Source: Planobispora longispora (GTDB taxonomy: Bacteria; Actinomycetota; Actinomycetes; Streptosporangiales; Streptosporangiaceae). From it: DNA of 64,000 nucleotides. The stretch spans positions 1-64,000 of the forward strand of contig NZ_BOOH01000039.1 in NCBI RefSeq assembly GCF_016863135.1, in the 5' to 3' direction. This document shows, piece after piece, positions 8,216-17,144 of the stretch (positions within the stretch are counted from its first letter, which is position 1; every line of letters starts with the position of its first letter). The notes beneath the pieces were generated by a model. It searched no databases. It was not told the origin of the DNA and saw only the letters and a program-made list of their open reading frames with translations. The position numbers were made by a program, and so were the translations under genes.

Positions 8216-8686
8216 TCAAGGACGGGTCCACACCCCGGTCTTGCCGCCGGTCTTCTCCTCGACCCGGACATCCGTGATCACGGCCGCGGGGTCCACCGCC
8301 TTCACCATGTCGATCAGCGCGAGCGCGGCGACCGTGACCGAGGTCAGGGCCTCCATCTCCACGCCGGTCCGGTCGGCGGTCTTCACCCTGGCCGTGATCT
8401 CCACGCCGTCGTCGGCCACGGTCAGCTCGACCTTCACGCCGTGCAGCGCGATCGGGTGGCAGAGCGGGATCAGGTCAGGGGTGCGCTTGGCGCCCATGAT
8501 GCCGGCGATCCGCGCGGTGCCGATCGCGTCGCCCTTGGGCACGTCGCCCGAGCGGAGCAGGGCCACGGCCTCGGCCGAGAGCAGCACCTTTCCGGTGGCC
8601 GTGGCCGTACGGACGGAGATGTCCTTGGCCGAGACGTCCACCATGCGCGCCGCGCCCGTCTCATCGATATGCGTGAAGTTGCTCAC
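8216..8686 (-). CDS. moaC: Cyclic pyranopterin monophosphate synthase MoaC
   Basis: 156-residue enzyme that converts the GTP-derived cyclic intermediate (3',8-cyclo-H2GTP) made by MoaA into cyclic pyranopterin monophosphate. Diagnostic motifs are LIPLCHPIALHGV (about 75-87) and TGVEMEALTSVTVAALA with the catalytic Asp/Lys region DMVKAVDP (about 115-140). Length is standard. It is flanked by mogA and glp in the same direction. Confidence 0.95.
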   Translation of the reverse strand: MSNFTHIDETGAARMVDVSAKDISVRTATATGKVLLSAEAVALLRSGDVPKGDAIGTARIAGIMGAKRTPDLIPLCHPIALHGVKVELTVADDGVEITARVKTADRTGVEMEALTSVTVAALALIDMVKAVDPAAVITDVRVEEKTGGKTGVWTRP

Positions 8687-8822
8687 AATGTCTCCTCCGC
8701 CGGACCTCTCGTCCGATCCTCGGCCCGGCTCACCGTCCGCACCTCCGCCTGCCCCTCGGCCCGGCTCACCGTCCGGTCCTTCACCGGGCCCGCGAAGCCG
8801 CCGCGGCCGGTGGTCCGCTCGC
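8687..8822. repeat. Imperfect direct repeat between moaC and glp
   Basis: The 22-nt unit CCTCGGCCCGGCTCACCGTC-CG occurs twice, starting about 8716 and 8756, in the short spacer. This is one of several decayed tandem repeats in the chromosomal spacers of the window. No gene is seen here. Confidence 0.5.
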
Positions 8823-10082
8823 TCACAGGGGAATGACCTCCACCGCCGCGCCCTCGGGCAGCTCGGTGACGTCCTCCGGCACCACGATCAGGGCGTTGGC
8901 CGAGGCCAGGGCGGCGAGCTGGTGGGATCCCTGCCGGAGCACGGGGGTCACCACGCCGCCGGGGCCGAGGACGCCGCGCAGGTATGACCGCTTGCCCGCG
9001 GGCGAGCGGAGCGGGGCGCCGGTCACCGCGGGCACGGTGGGCGTGGGCTCCGCCCGCCGGCCCTGCATCTTCCGCAGCGCCGGCCGGACGAACAGCATGA
9101 ACGACACGAAGGACGACACCGGGTTGCCCGGGAGGGCGAAGACCGGAACCTGGTCCTCACCCACGACGCCGAACCCCTGCGGCATGCCCGGCTGCATGGC
9201 CACGCGCTCGAAACGGACCGTGCCGAGCGGGGCGAGCGCCTCCTTCACCGGCTCGTACGCGCCCATGGACACGCCGCCGCTGGTGATGACCGCGTCGGCC
9301 CTGACCAGCTGGGCGTCGAGCTGGTCGAGGAAGCTCCTGGCGTCGTCGGCGACGATGCCGGCCCGGTAGCCCTCCCCGCCCGCCTCGCGGACCGCGCCGA
9401 TCAGGGTGTAGCTGTTGGACTCCCAGATCTGGCCGGGGGCCAGCGGGCTTCCCGGCTCGGCCAGCTCGGCCCCGGTGGAGATCACCACGACCCGGGGGCG
9501 GGGCCGTACCAGGACCCTCCTGCGCCCGACCCCGGCCAGGATGCCGAGCTGCGCGGGACCGATCGCGGTGCCCGCGGGGAGGACCACGTCACCCGAGCGC
9601 ACGTCCTCACCCGCCGAACGGATCGCGTTCCCCTTGGTCACGGGCCGCCCGATCGTGACCCGGGCGGTGCCGCCGTCGGTCCACTCGACCGGGACCACCG
9701 CGTCGGCCCCCGCGGGCAGCGGCGCCCCGGTCATGATCCGTACGGCCATGCCGGGGCCGAGCGCGTGCAGGCGGTCGTCACCGGCCGGGACGTCGTCGAT
9801 CACCGGCAGCGTCACCGGGGCGGCGCCGACGTCCTCGGCCCGTACGGCGTAGCCGTCCATGGCCGAGTTGTCGAACGGCGGAAGCGGGACCGGGGAGGTC
9901 ACGTCCTCGGCCAGCGTGGTGCCCAGCGCCTGGTCCAGATCCAGTTCGAGGGGGGCGAGCACCCGGACGGTGCGCAGGATGTCGGCGAGGTGGTCTTCGA
10001 CCGGCCTCATCGGGATCACCTGGTTCATCTGGTTCGCCTGGTTCATCTGGACCGCCTGGTTGACCTGGTTGACCTGGTTCAT
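8823..10082 (-). CDS. glp: Gephyrin-like molybdotransferase Glp (MoeA family)
   Basis: 419-residue MoeA/gephyrin-like protein. It has MoeA N-terminal domains (VTSPVPLPPFDNSAMDGYA, about 63-81), a MoCF domain (VVVISTGAELAEPGS, then ADAVITSGGVSMGAYE), FALPGNPVSSF and a C-terminal beta domain. In Corynebacterium, Glp binds FtsZ and the receptor GlpR at the septum; the glpR gene lies nearby at 6205. The first 25 residues are an Asn-Gln repeat (MNQVNQVNQAVQMNQANQMN) with several possible Met starts. The ATG at 10082 overlaps the galU stop. Confidence 0.88.
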   Translation of the reverse strand: MNQVNQVNQAVQMNQANQMNQVIPMRPVEDHLADILRTVRVLAPLELDLDQALGTTLAEDVTSPVPLPPFDNSAMDGYAVRAEDVGAAPVTLPVIDDVPAGDDRLHALGPGMAVRIMTGAPLPAGADAVVPVEWTDGGTARVTIGRPVTKGNAIRSAGEDVRSGDVVLPAGTAIGPAQLGILAGVGRRRVLVRPRPRVVVISTGAELAEPGSPLAPGQIWESNSYTLIGAVREAGGEGYRAGIVADDARSFLDQLDAQLVRADAVITSGGVSMGAYEPVKEALAPLGTVRFERVAMQPGMPQGFGVVGEDQVPVFALPGNPVSSFVSFMLFVRPALRKMQGRRAEPTPTVPAVTGAPLRSPAGKRSYLRGVLGPGGVVTPVLRQGSHQLAALASANALIVVPEDVTELPEGAAVEVIPL

Positions 10083-10978
10083 CGCGAGGCCAGGAACTCC
10101 TTCAGCCAGGGCAGGAACTCCGGCGCGAGATCGGGGCGCTCGGCGGCGAACTGCACGACCGTGCGCAGGTAGTCGAGCTTGTTGCCGGTGTCGTAGCGGC
10201 GGCCGCGGAACAGCACGCCGTGGACCGGCCCGCCGCCGGAGACGTCGCGGGCGGCCAGCGTGCGCAGGGCGTCGGTGAGCTGGATCTCGCCGCCGCGGCC
10301 CGGCGGGGTGTTCTCCAGGACCCCGAAGACGGCCGGGTCGATCACGTAGCGGCCGATGATCGCCCAGTTGGACGGCGCCTCGTCGGCCGGGGGCTTCTCC
10401 ACCAGGTCGGTCACCCGGACCACGTCGTCCTCGGCGGTGGGCTCGATGGCGGCGCAGCCGTACAGGGAGGCCTGCTCCCTGGGCACCTCCATGAGCGCGA
10501 TGACGCTGCCGCCGTGCGTCGCGCGGACCTCGATCATCCGCTTGAGCAGCTCGTCCCGCGGGTCGATCAAGTCGTCACCGAGCAGACAGGCGAACGGGTT
10601 GTCGCCCACGTGCTGCTTGGCGCACAGGACCGCGTGGCCGAGGCCGCGCGGCTCGCCCTGCCGTACATAGTGAAGAGTCGCCAGGTCGGCGGGCTCGCGC
10701 ACCTGGGACAGGCGCTCGTCGTCGCCCTTGGCCTCCAGCACGTCCTCGAGCTCGATCGCCCGGTCGAAGTGGTCTTCGATGGAACGCTTGTTCTTGCCGG
10801 TCACCATCAGCACGTCGAGCAGTCCGGCGGAGACGGCCTCCTCGACGACATACTGGATCGCGGGCTTGTCGACAATCGGGAGCATCTCCTTGGGCGTCGC
10901 CTTGGTCGCCGGAAGGAAGCGGGTGCCCAGACCCGCCGCGGGAACGACGGCTTTCGTCACAGGATCGAAGTCGGCCAT
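10079..10978 (-). CDS. galU: UTP-glucose-1-phosphate uridylyltransferase
   Basis: 299-residue nucleotidyltransferase making UDP-glucose for cell-wall glycans and trehalose. The start ATG at 10978 gives MADFDPVTKAVVPAAGLGTR with the nucleotide-binding loop and the KATPKEMLPIVDKPAIQY signature; CLLGDDLID and VEKP are also present. Length matches bacterial GalU. It is followed by glp with a 4-nt overlap and is divergent from the folate gene at 11003, with a 24-bp shared promoter space. Confidence 0.95.
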   Translation of the reverse strand: MADFDPVTKAVVPAAGLGTRFLPATKATPKEMLPIVDKPAIQYVVEEAVSAGLLDVLMVTGKNKRSIEDHFDRAIELEDVLEAKGDDERLSQVREPADLATLHYVRQGEPRGLGHAVLCAKQHVGDNPFACLLGDDLIDPRDELLKRMIEVRATHGGSVIALMEVPREQASLYGCAAIEPTAEDDVVRVTDLVEKPPADEAPSNWAIIGRYVIDPAVFGVLENTPPGRGGEIQLTDALRTLAARDVSGGGPVHGVLFRGRRYDTGNKLDYLRTVVQFAAERPDLAPEFLPWLKEFLASR

Positions 10979-11002
10979 GTTCGAACCATAACGGAGGGAC
11001 CT

Positions 11003-11590
11003 GTGGACAAGGTGAAGCTGCGCTCCACGATCGCCGCAGCGCGCGCCGCGATCACGGAGGAGGAGCGGCACGCGGCTTCGGTCCAGATCAGGGAGTCCCT
11101 GCTGGAGCAGCCTTGGGTGCAGATGGCCGGGCTGGTCGCCTGCTACTGGTCGGTCGGGGCCGAACCCGCCACGCACGGCCTGGTCTTCGCGCTGTGGAAG
11201 CACGGCGCGACGGTGATGCTCCCGGTGCTGCGGCCGGACGACGATCTCGACTGGGCGGTGTACGACGGGCCCGACACGCTCGCCCCCGGCCGCTTCGGGA
11301 TCATGGAGCCGGTCGACACCCGGCGCGGCGTCGACGCGATCAGGACCGCGGCGCTGGTCGTCGTCCCCGCGCTGGCGGTCGACCGGACCACGGGCGTACG
11401 GCTCGGCCGGGGAGGCGGCTCCTACGACCGCGCCCTGGCGCGGGTCGGGCCGAACGTGCCGACGGTCGCGCTGCTCCACGAGGGAGAGCTGCTCGACGGG
11501 GTACCCGGGGAACCGCATGATCAGGCGGTCCGCTACGCTGCGTCACCCGGCGGTATCGTCCGGGTGGGAGCGAGGCGATCTGCCGGGTAA
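11003..11590 (+). CDS. 5-formyltetrahydrofolate cyclo-ligase
   Basis: 195-residue ATP-dependent enzyme converting 5-formyl-THF to 5,10-methenyl-THF. The substrate/ATP loop GVRLGRGGGSYDRAL (about 131-145) matches the family GxGGGxYDR motif. The GTG at 11003 follows CGGAGGG, which decides the start. It is divergent from galU, as in mycobacteria (Rv0992c-Rv0993), so synteny supports the call. Confidence 0.92.
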   Translation: MDKVKLRSTIAAARAAITEEERHAASVQIRESLLEQPWVQMAGLVACYWSVGAEPATHGLVFALWKHGATVMLPVLRPDDDLDWAVYDGPDTLAPGRFGIMEPVDTRRGVDAIRTAALVVVPALAVDRTTGVRLGRGGGSYDRALARVGPNVPTVALLHEGELLDGVPGEPHDQAVRYAASPGGIVRVGARRSAG

Positions 11591-11662
11591 GACACAATGG
11601 TCCCGGAGCAGGACAGAGACCGGGGCGAATCCCCCGCTCCCTGACACGGGATCGGCTTGCGG

Positions 11663-11800
11663 GCTTTCCCGTCCGGCGTGAGCGGCCCGCCCGGCACAAG
11701 CGGTTCATCCGGCATGGGCCCACTCGTCCGGCGCGAGCGGCCCATCCGATGTGGGCGGCCCGACCGGCGCGAGCGGCCCGTCCGGCGTGAGCCGTGGGCG
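11663..11800. repeat. Imperfect 18-19 bp tandem repeats
   Basis: About seven diverged units of the form TCCGGCGYGAGCGGCCC(G/A) fill the spacer between the cyclo-ligase and antiporter genes. They break open reading frames and show no promoter motif. Probably a neutral expanding repeat of this genome. Confidence 0.6.
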
Positions 11801-11887
11801 AGGTCCTGCCCGCTTCAGGCATTGGACGACGAGCGAGAAAGCGGTCCCCGCGTTGAACGAACTCGGCAGCTCTCTCGTCCGGTCTCG

Positions 11888-13393
11888 ATGAGCTGGAACA
11901 ACTGGCTGCTTCTCGGCGCGATGATCCTCATCGCCGCCGTCGTCGCGGTTCGCGTCACCCACTGGAGCGGGCTTCCCAGCCTGCTCATCTTCCTCGGCTT
12001 CGGCCTGCTCATCGGCGAGTCCGGCCTCGGGATCCAGTTCGACGACGCCCAGCTCGCCCAGCAGCTGGGCCTGGTCGCGCTGGCGATCATCCTGGCCGAG
12101 GGCGGCCTGACCACCACCTGGAGCCACGTCAAGGGCTCCATTCCCACCGCGGTGGTGCTGGCCACCGCGGGTGTCGGGGTGAGCATCGCCGCCGTCGCGG
12201 TGCCGGCGCGCTTCCTGCTCGACATGGACTGGCGGACCTCGCTCCTGCTCGGTGCGATCCTCGCCTCCACCGACGCGGCGGCGGTCTTCTCCGTCCTGCG
12301 CCGCCTGCCCCTGCCCCGGCGGCTGTCGGGCATCCTGGAGGCCGAGTCCGGCTTCAACGACGCGCCCGTCGTCATCGCCGTGATGCTGCTGAGCACGAAC
12401 GCCACGCCCAGCATCGGGAGCGCCCTCGCCGAGGTCGTCCTCGAACTGGCGATCGGCGCGTGCGTCGGCCTCGTGGTGGGCCAGCTGGGCGTCTACGCGC
12501 TGCGCCACATCGCGCTCCCGGCCTCCGGCCTGTATCCGATCGCGGTCCTCGCACTCGCCTTCGTCGCCTACGCCGGGGCCGCCCAGCTGCACGGCAGCGG
12601 CTTCCTCGCGGTCTACCTCGCGGCGCTGGTCATGGGCAACTCCCGGATGCCGCACCGCGCCGCCAGCCGGAGCTTCACCGAGGGCCTCGCCTGGCTGGCC
12701 CAGATCGGCCTGTTCGTCATGCTCGGGATGCTGGCCAGCCCCTCGAAGATGCCGTCGGCGATCATCCCCGGCCTGGTCGCGGGCCTGATCCTGGTCGCGG
12801 TCGCCCGGCCGCTGTCCATCGTGCTCTCCGCCCTCCTCGTACGGCTGGCGGGCGTCGACCGGCTGAACTGGCGGGAGCAGGCGTTCCTGTCGTGGGCCGG
12901 GCTGCGCGGCGCCGTGCCCATCGTCCTGGCCACCATCCCCTGGGCGGCCACCTCGATCGACGACGCCACCGCCAGGTTCGTCTTCGATCAGGTCTTCGTC
13001 ATCGTGGTCGTCTACACCCTGCTGCAGGGGCCCACGCTTCCCTGGGTGGCGCGGCTCCTCGGGGTGGCCATCCCCGACCAGGCGCGTGACCTGGATGTGG
13101 AGTCGGCCCCGCTGGAAGAGCTCAAGGCCGACCTCCTGCAGATCAAGGTGCCGCCGTCGTCCCGGCTGCACGGCGTGGAGATCTTCGAGCTCCGGCTGCC
13201 CAGCGACGCCCAGGTCACGCTCATCGTGCGGGACGGCAGGACGTTCGTGCCGTCGGAGACGACCAGGATCAGGACCGACGACCAGCTCCTCGTGGTGGCG
13301 ACCGCGGCCTGCAGGGAGACCGTCGAACGGCGGATGCGCGCGATCAGCCGCCGGGGCAAGCTGGCCGGCTGGTTCGGCGAGAGCGGCACCTGA
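11888..13393 (+). CDS. CPA1-type potassium/proton antiporter (NhaP2/CvrA-like)
   Basis: 501-residue membrane transporter exchanging K+ (or Na+) for H+. About 12-13 hydrophobic helices occupy residues 5-395, with conserved features GFGLLIGESGLG, ASTDAAAVFSVLRRL, LEAESGFNDAP (the ion-site Asp is in NDAP) and LRGAVPIVLA. Residues about 420-490 form a cytosolic TrkA-C-like domain (FELRLPSDAQVTLIVRDG) that may gate by nucleotide. The ATG at 11888 begins directly before the first helix; the ribosome site is weak. Confidence 0.88.
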   Translation: MSWNNWLLLGAMILIAAVVAVRVTHWSGLPSLLIFLGFGLLIGESGLGIQFDDAQLAQQLGLVALAIILAEGGLTTTWSHVKGSIPTAVVLATAGVGVSIAAVAVPARFLLDMDWRTSLLLGAILASTDAAAVFSVLRRLPLPRRLSGILEAESGFNDAPVVIAVMLLSTNATPSIGSALAEVVLELAIGACVGLVVGQLGVYALRHIALPASGLYPIAVLALAFVAYAGAAQLHGSGFLAVYLAALVMGNSRMPHRAASRSFTEGLAWLAQIGLFVMLGMLASPSKMPSAIIPGLVAGLILVAVARPLSIVLSALLVRLAGVDRLNWREQAFLSWAGLRGAVPIVLATIPWAATSIDDATARFVFDQVFVIVVVYTLLQGPTLPWVARLLGVAIPDQARDLDVESAPLEELKADLLQIKVPPSSRLHGVEIFELRLPSDAQVTLIVRDGRTFVPSETTRIRTDDQLLVVATAACRETVERRMRAISRRGKLAGWFGESGT

Positions 13394-13697
13394 TCCTTTT
13401 CAGGCCGCGTCAGGCCGCCGGCCTTCCGGAAACGAGACTCTTGATCTTCCGACGCCGAGGCTTGCGACCTTCCCGGACCGGGGCCCTCGATCTTCCGACG
13501 CCGAGGCTCCCGACTTTCCGGGGCTGGGGCCCCTGACCTTTTGGGACGTCTCGATCACCCGGCGGCAGGACGCCCTACTCCCGACACCCTGACCGGAATG
13601 TGATGGCTCCGACTCGCGTTTATGCTAGTCGACGCCTTACCATTAGCAGTCGAGACGGTCGAGTGCCAATCGGCGCGGACCCCATGAGGAGGAGAGC
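13394..13697. repeat. Spacer with 46-bp-period direct repeat
   Basis: There is no gene. A 20-bp unit (GATCTTCCGACGCCGAGGCT) is repeated exactly at 13443-13462 and 13489-13508, with weaker copies downstream. The region immediately before 13698 probably carries the promoter of the zinc-ribbon gene. Confidence 0.55.
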
Positions 13698-14000
13698 GTG
13701 CCCACCTACCAGTACGCCTGCACCGCCTGTGACAACCAGTTCGAGATCGTTCAGAAGTTCACGGACGACGCGCTCACTGTGTGCCCGAGCTGCCAGGGTG
13801 AGCTTCGCAAGGTGTTCTCCGCGGTCGGCATCGTTTTCAAGGGCTCCGGTTTCTACCGGACCGACAGCCGGTCGTCGAGCTCGTCCACGGTGAGCTCCAC
13901 CACCTCGACGTCCTCGGCATCCTCGACGTCCTCGTCGACGTCGACGGAGTCCAAGTCCGCCTCGACGCCCGCCCCCGCCCCCGCGGCCGCCGCTTCCTGA
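13698..14000 (+). CDS. FmdB-family zinc-ribbon protein (Ruc-like)
   Basis: 100-residue protein. The N-terminal zinc ribbon has CTAC (about 8-11) and CPSC (about 31-34), followed by FKGSGFYRTD, then a Ser/Thr-rich disordered tail (about 60-90) ending in Ala/Pro. GTG 13698 follows AGGAGGAGAG. The mycobacterial member Rv0991c (Ruc) is a redox-regulated chaperone of the same layout and lies in the same neighbourhood (beside Rv0992c and galU), which makes a chaperone role reasonable here. Confidence 0.85.
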   Translation: MPTYQYACTACDNQFEIVQKFTDDALTVCPSCQGELRKVFSAVGIVFKGSGFYRTDSRSSSSSTVSSTTSTSSASSTSSSTSTESKSASTPAPAPAAAAS

Positions 14001-14113
14001 GGCCGGCCTCCCGGATCCCCGCCCTCCCCGGCCCTTCCGGGGCACCGGTCCCGGCCTCGTCCGGTCCGCCGGTTCCGGCCTTTCGCGGGTGACCGGTCCC
14101 GGCCTTTCGCGGT

Positions 14114-16111
14114 TCAGCGGCCCGCGGGCCGGTCGGCCGCCGCGCCGAGCAGCTCCCGGGGGAGCCGGTCCAGCAGCTCGCGCAGTTCGGCATGGTCCCC
14201 GGGATGCCAGTCCTCGATCAGCAGGGTGAGACTGTCACGGGCCGCCCGCACCAGACGGTCGGCGGCGCGTTCCCCCTCGGGGGTGAGCTCCAGGCGGGTC
14301 CCTCCGTCCGCCTGGCGGATCAGGCCGCGCTCCGTCAGCTCCCTGGCGTACGGCCGGCCTTCCTCGACCGTCACGCCCGCCCGCTCCGCGAGCTCCGCAC
14401 CCGTCTGCGACCCCCGCGTGCCCAGGCGGGTGACCAGCCAGACGGAGCCGGGCGGCAGCTCGGAGAGGCCGGCCAGGTCGCCGAGCCGGCGGTAGTAATC
14501 CCTGCGCATGCCCGCGCCTGCCAGCCGCCACAGCCCTCGCTCCACCTCGTCGAGCGACGACCGCTCCGTCGACACGGCACCGTAGCCCTCGCCCAGGTCG
14601 GCCGCCGTGGTGGTCTGCCGGAGCGGCACCTGGGGAAGCAGCCAGGCCAGCAGGAAGGCGACCAGCGGCAGCGGCGCGCCGAGCAGGAACACCCGGGCGA
14701 TCGCCTCGGAGTACGCGTCCATGAACGCCGTGGCCGCCTCCGGCGGGAGCTTCCTGATGGCCGTGGGATCGGCCTGGACGGCCTCGGCGAAACCCGGCGG
14801 GAGTCGCACCGTCCGGGCGAGCCGTACCAGATCGTCGGTCAGATGCGACGTGAAGATCGACCCTGCGATCGCGACGCCGAAGGAGCCGCCGATCGAACGG
14901 AAGAAGGTCGCCCCCGACGTCGCCACCCCCAGGTCCTCGAAGCCCACGGCGTTCTGCACCACGATCACCAGGACCTGCATGACCAGGCCCAGTCCCACGC
15001 CCAGGACCAGCAGGTAGAGGCTCAGCTCAAGCGTGGGCGTGTCCGTGCGGAGGCGGGAGAGCAGGTAGAGCCCGACCGCCGTGATCGCGCTGCCGGCGAT
15101 CGGGAACGGCTTGTACTTCCCGGTTCTCGCGATGACGTTTCCGCTGATGACCGAGGTGACGAGCATGCCGGCCATCATCGGCAGCAGGTGCAGCCCCGAC
15201 ATCGTGGGCGAGACTCCCTGCACGACCTGGAGGAACAGCGGCATGTAGGTGAGCGAGCCGAACATCGCCAGGCCCACGATGAAGCCGATCAGCGACGCCA
15301 CGTTGAAGGCCCGCAGCCGGAACAGCCGCAGCGGCAGCACGGGCTCCACCGCGCGCCTCTCGGCCAGCCACCAGAGCAGGACGAGCACCGCCGCCCCGGC
15401 GCCCAGGCCGATGATGACGGGATCGCCCCACGGATAGAGACTCCCGCCCCACGTGGTCAGCAGCACCACGCAGGCGGAGGCCCCGCCGAGGAAGACGATG
15501 CCGAGGTAGTCGATGGAATGCCTGGTGGTCTTGGTCCGGGACGGCAGCACCGCCGCGACCACGGCCAGCGCGAGGACGCCGATCGGCAGGTTGATGTAGA
15601 AGACCCAGTGCCAGGACAGGTGGTCCACGAACAACCCGCCGAGCAGCGGCCCCGCGACGCTGGAGACGGCGAAGACGGCGCCGAACAGCCCCTGGTACCT
15701 CCCGCGTTCCCGGGCGGGCACCACGTCCGCGACGATCGCCTGCGCGAGGACCATGAGCCCGCCCCCGCCGATCCCCTGCAGCGCCCGGAACCCGATGAGC
15801 TGCCCCATGTCCTGGGACAGGCCGCACAGGGCCGAGCCGACCAGGAAGATGACGATCGCGGCCTCGAAGAGTTTCTTGCGGCCGTACTGGTCGCCCAGCT
15901 TGCCCCAGAGAGGGGTCGAGACCGTCGAGGAGAGCATGTAGGAGGTGACCACCCAGGACAGGTGGTCGAGCCCGCCCAGATCCCCCACCACCGTCGGCAG
16001 CGCGGTGGAGACGATGGTCTGGTCCAGTGCGGCGAGGAGCATGGAGAGCATGAGCGCCCCCATGATGAGTCCCAGCCCCTTCTCCGGCCGCTTGGCTCGA
16101 TGAGCGCCCAT
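14114..16111 (-). CDS. MFS DHA2 multidrug exporter with C-terminal MarR-like domain
   Basis: 665-residue protein, longer than ordinary 14-TM EmrB/QacA pumps (about 500). Residues about 12-505 are the transporter, with the first-helix motif LDQTIVSTALPTVVGDL, motif A GKLGDQYGRKKL and motif C GGLFVDHLSWHWVFYINLP. Residues about 530-650 look like a MarR winged helix (LAGLSELPPGSVWLV, TGAELAERAGVTVEEGRPYA, ELTERGLI, LTPEGERA). The fusion could couple ligand export to DNA binding or simply be a ligand-sensing domain. The gene is divergent from MTA phosphorylase. Confidence 0.88.
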   Translation of the reverse strand: MGAHRAKRPEKGLGLIMGALMLSMLLAALDQTIVSTALPTVVGDLGGLDHLSWVVTSYMLSSTVSTPLWGKLGDQYGRKKLFEAAIVIFLVGSALCGLSQDMGQLIGFRALQGIGGGGLMVLAQAIVADVVPARERGRYQGLFGAVFAVSSVAGPLLGGLFVDHLSWHWVFYINLPIGVLALAVVAAVLPSRTKTTRHSIDYLGIVFLGGASACVVLLTTWGGSLYPWGDPVIIGLGAGAAVLVLLWWLAERRAVEPVLPLRLFRLRAFNVASLIGFIVGLAMFGSLTYMPLFLQVVQGVSPTMSGLHLLPMMAGMLVTSVISGNVIARTGKYKPFPIAGSAITAVGLYLLSRLRTDTPTLELSLYLLVLGVGLGLVMQVLVIVVQNAVGFEDLGVATSGATFFRSIGGSFGVAIAGSIFTSHLTDDLVRLARTVRLPPGFAEAVQADPTAIRKLPPEAATAFMDAYSEAIARVFLLGAPLPLVAFLLAWLLPQVPLRQTTTAADLGEGYGAVSTERSSLDEVERGLWRLAGAGMRRDYYRRLGDLAGLSELPPGSVWLVTRLGTRGSQTGAELAERAGVTVEEGRPYARELTERGLIRQADGGTRLELTPEGERAADRLVRAARDSLTLLIEDWHPGDHAELRELLDRLPRELLGAAADRPAGR

Positions 16112-16179
16112 CCCGTTCCCCCCGGTCGACGTACGGCCTGCATACCCAGAGCGATAGTCCAGTCACATTCCGGACACAG

Positions 16180-16188
16180 TTATCCACA
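16180..16188 (+). promoter_or_regulatory. Single consensus DnaA box
   Basis: TTATCCACA matches the DnaA-box consensus and lies in the divergent promoter between the MFS gene and the phosphorylase. One box alone does not make an origin; it may be a titration site or chance. Confidence 0.3.
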
Positions 16189-16241
16189 GGCGAGGACCCG
16201 CCCCTCTTCACCGGGCGGCCCAGGACGCTAATGTCGGCGCC

Positions 16242-17051
16242 ATGGTCACTCGCGCGGACATCGGAGTCATCGGCGGCTCAGGTTTCTACTCCCTGCTCGA
16301 CGACGCCACGGAGGTCGAGCTCTCCACGCCGTACGGCCCGCCCAGCGACGTCATCACCGTCGGACGCGTCGGGCCGCGTTCGGTGGCCTTCATCCCCCGC
16401 CACGGGCGCGACCACCGCTTCCCCCCGCACCGCATCCCCTACCGGGCCAACCTCTGGGCCCTGCGCTCCCTCGGGGTCCGCCAGGTCCTCGCCCCCAGCG
16501 CCGTCGGCTCGCTCCGTCCCGAGCTGGGCCCCGGCACCCTGGTCGTCCCCGACCAGCTCGTCGACCGCACCTCCGGCCGCGTGCAGACCTACTACGACGC
16601 CGGCGGCGTCGTCCACGTCTCCTTCTCCGACCCCTACTGCCCCGCGGGCCGCGCCGCGGCCGTGTCGGCCGCCGGGTCCGCGGACTGGGAGGTGGCCGAC
16701 GGCGGCACGCTCGTGGTCATCGAGGGCCCCCGCTTCTCCACCCGGGCGGAGTCCCGCTGGTTCACCGCGAACGGCTGGTCGATCGTCGGCATGACCGGCT
16801 TCCCCGAGTCCGTCCTCGCCCGCGAGCTGGCCATGTGCTACACGTCGCTCTCCCTGGTCACCGACCACGACGCCGGGGTCGAGGCCGGCGAGGGGGTCAC
16901 CCACGAGGAGGTCATGGCCTTCTTCGCCACCAACGTCACCCGGATGCGCTCACTGGTCACCGACCTCATCGGCGGCCTCCCGCAGGATCGCACGTGCCCC
17001 TGCGCCCAGGCCCTCGACGGCCTGAAGCTCCCCTTCGAGCTCCCCCGCTGA
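16242..17051 (+). CDS. mtnP: S-methyl-5'-thioadenosine phosphorylase
   Basis: 269-residue purine-phosphorylase-family enzyme that splits MTA into adenine and 5-methylthioribose-1-phosphate in methionine salvage. Motifs are IGVIGGSGFY (phosphate loop), PRHGRDHRFPPHRIPYRAN (about 46-64), GPRFSTRAESR and GMTGFPESVLARELAMCYTS (substrate site), plus the C-terminal CPC cysteines. TAATGT just before the ATG could be a -10 box of a near-leaderless transcript. Confidence 0.92.
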   Translation: MVTRADIGVIGGSGFYSLLDDATEVELSTPYGPPSDVITVGRVGPRSVAFIPRHGRDHRFPPHRIPYRANLWALRSLGVRQVLAPSAVGSLRPELGPGTLVVPDQLVDRTSGRVQTYYDAGGVVHVSFSDPYCPAGRAAAVSAAGSADWEVADGGTLVVIEGPRFSTRAESRWFTANGWSIVGMTGFPESVLARELAMCYTSLSLVTDHDAGVEAGEGVTHEEVMAFFATNVTRMRSLVTDLIGGLPQDRTCPCAQALDGLKLPFELPR

Positions 17052-17144
17052 CCACCCCGCCCGCTCCACGCCTCCCACCGGCGTCCGCACCTCCACCCGT
17101 CCCGGGTTCCGCGCCACCCGGCTCCTCTCTCCTTGGAGTCAGCC

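Noticed and set aside
16180-16188. Replication origin
   Set aside because: Only one DnaA box and no dnaA or dnaN nearby.
14192-16231. Long plus-strand ORF (679 codons) opposite the MFS gene
   Set aside because: Low-complexity Arg/Gly/Glu-rich translation typical of antisense frames in high-GC DNA; the minus-strand transporter has clear motifs.
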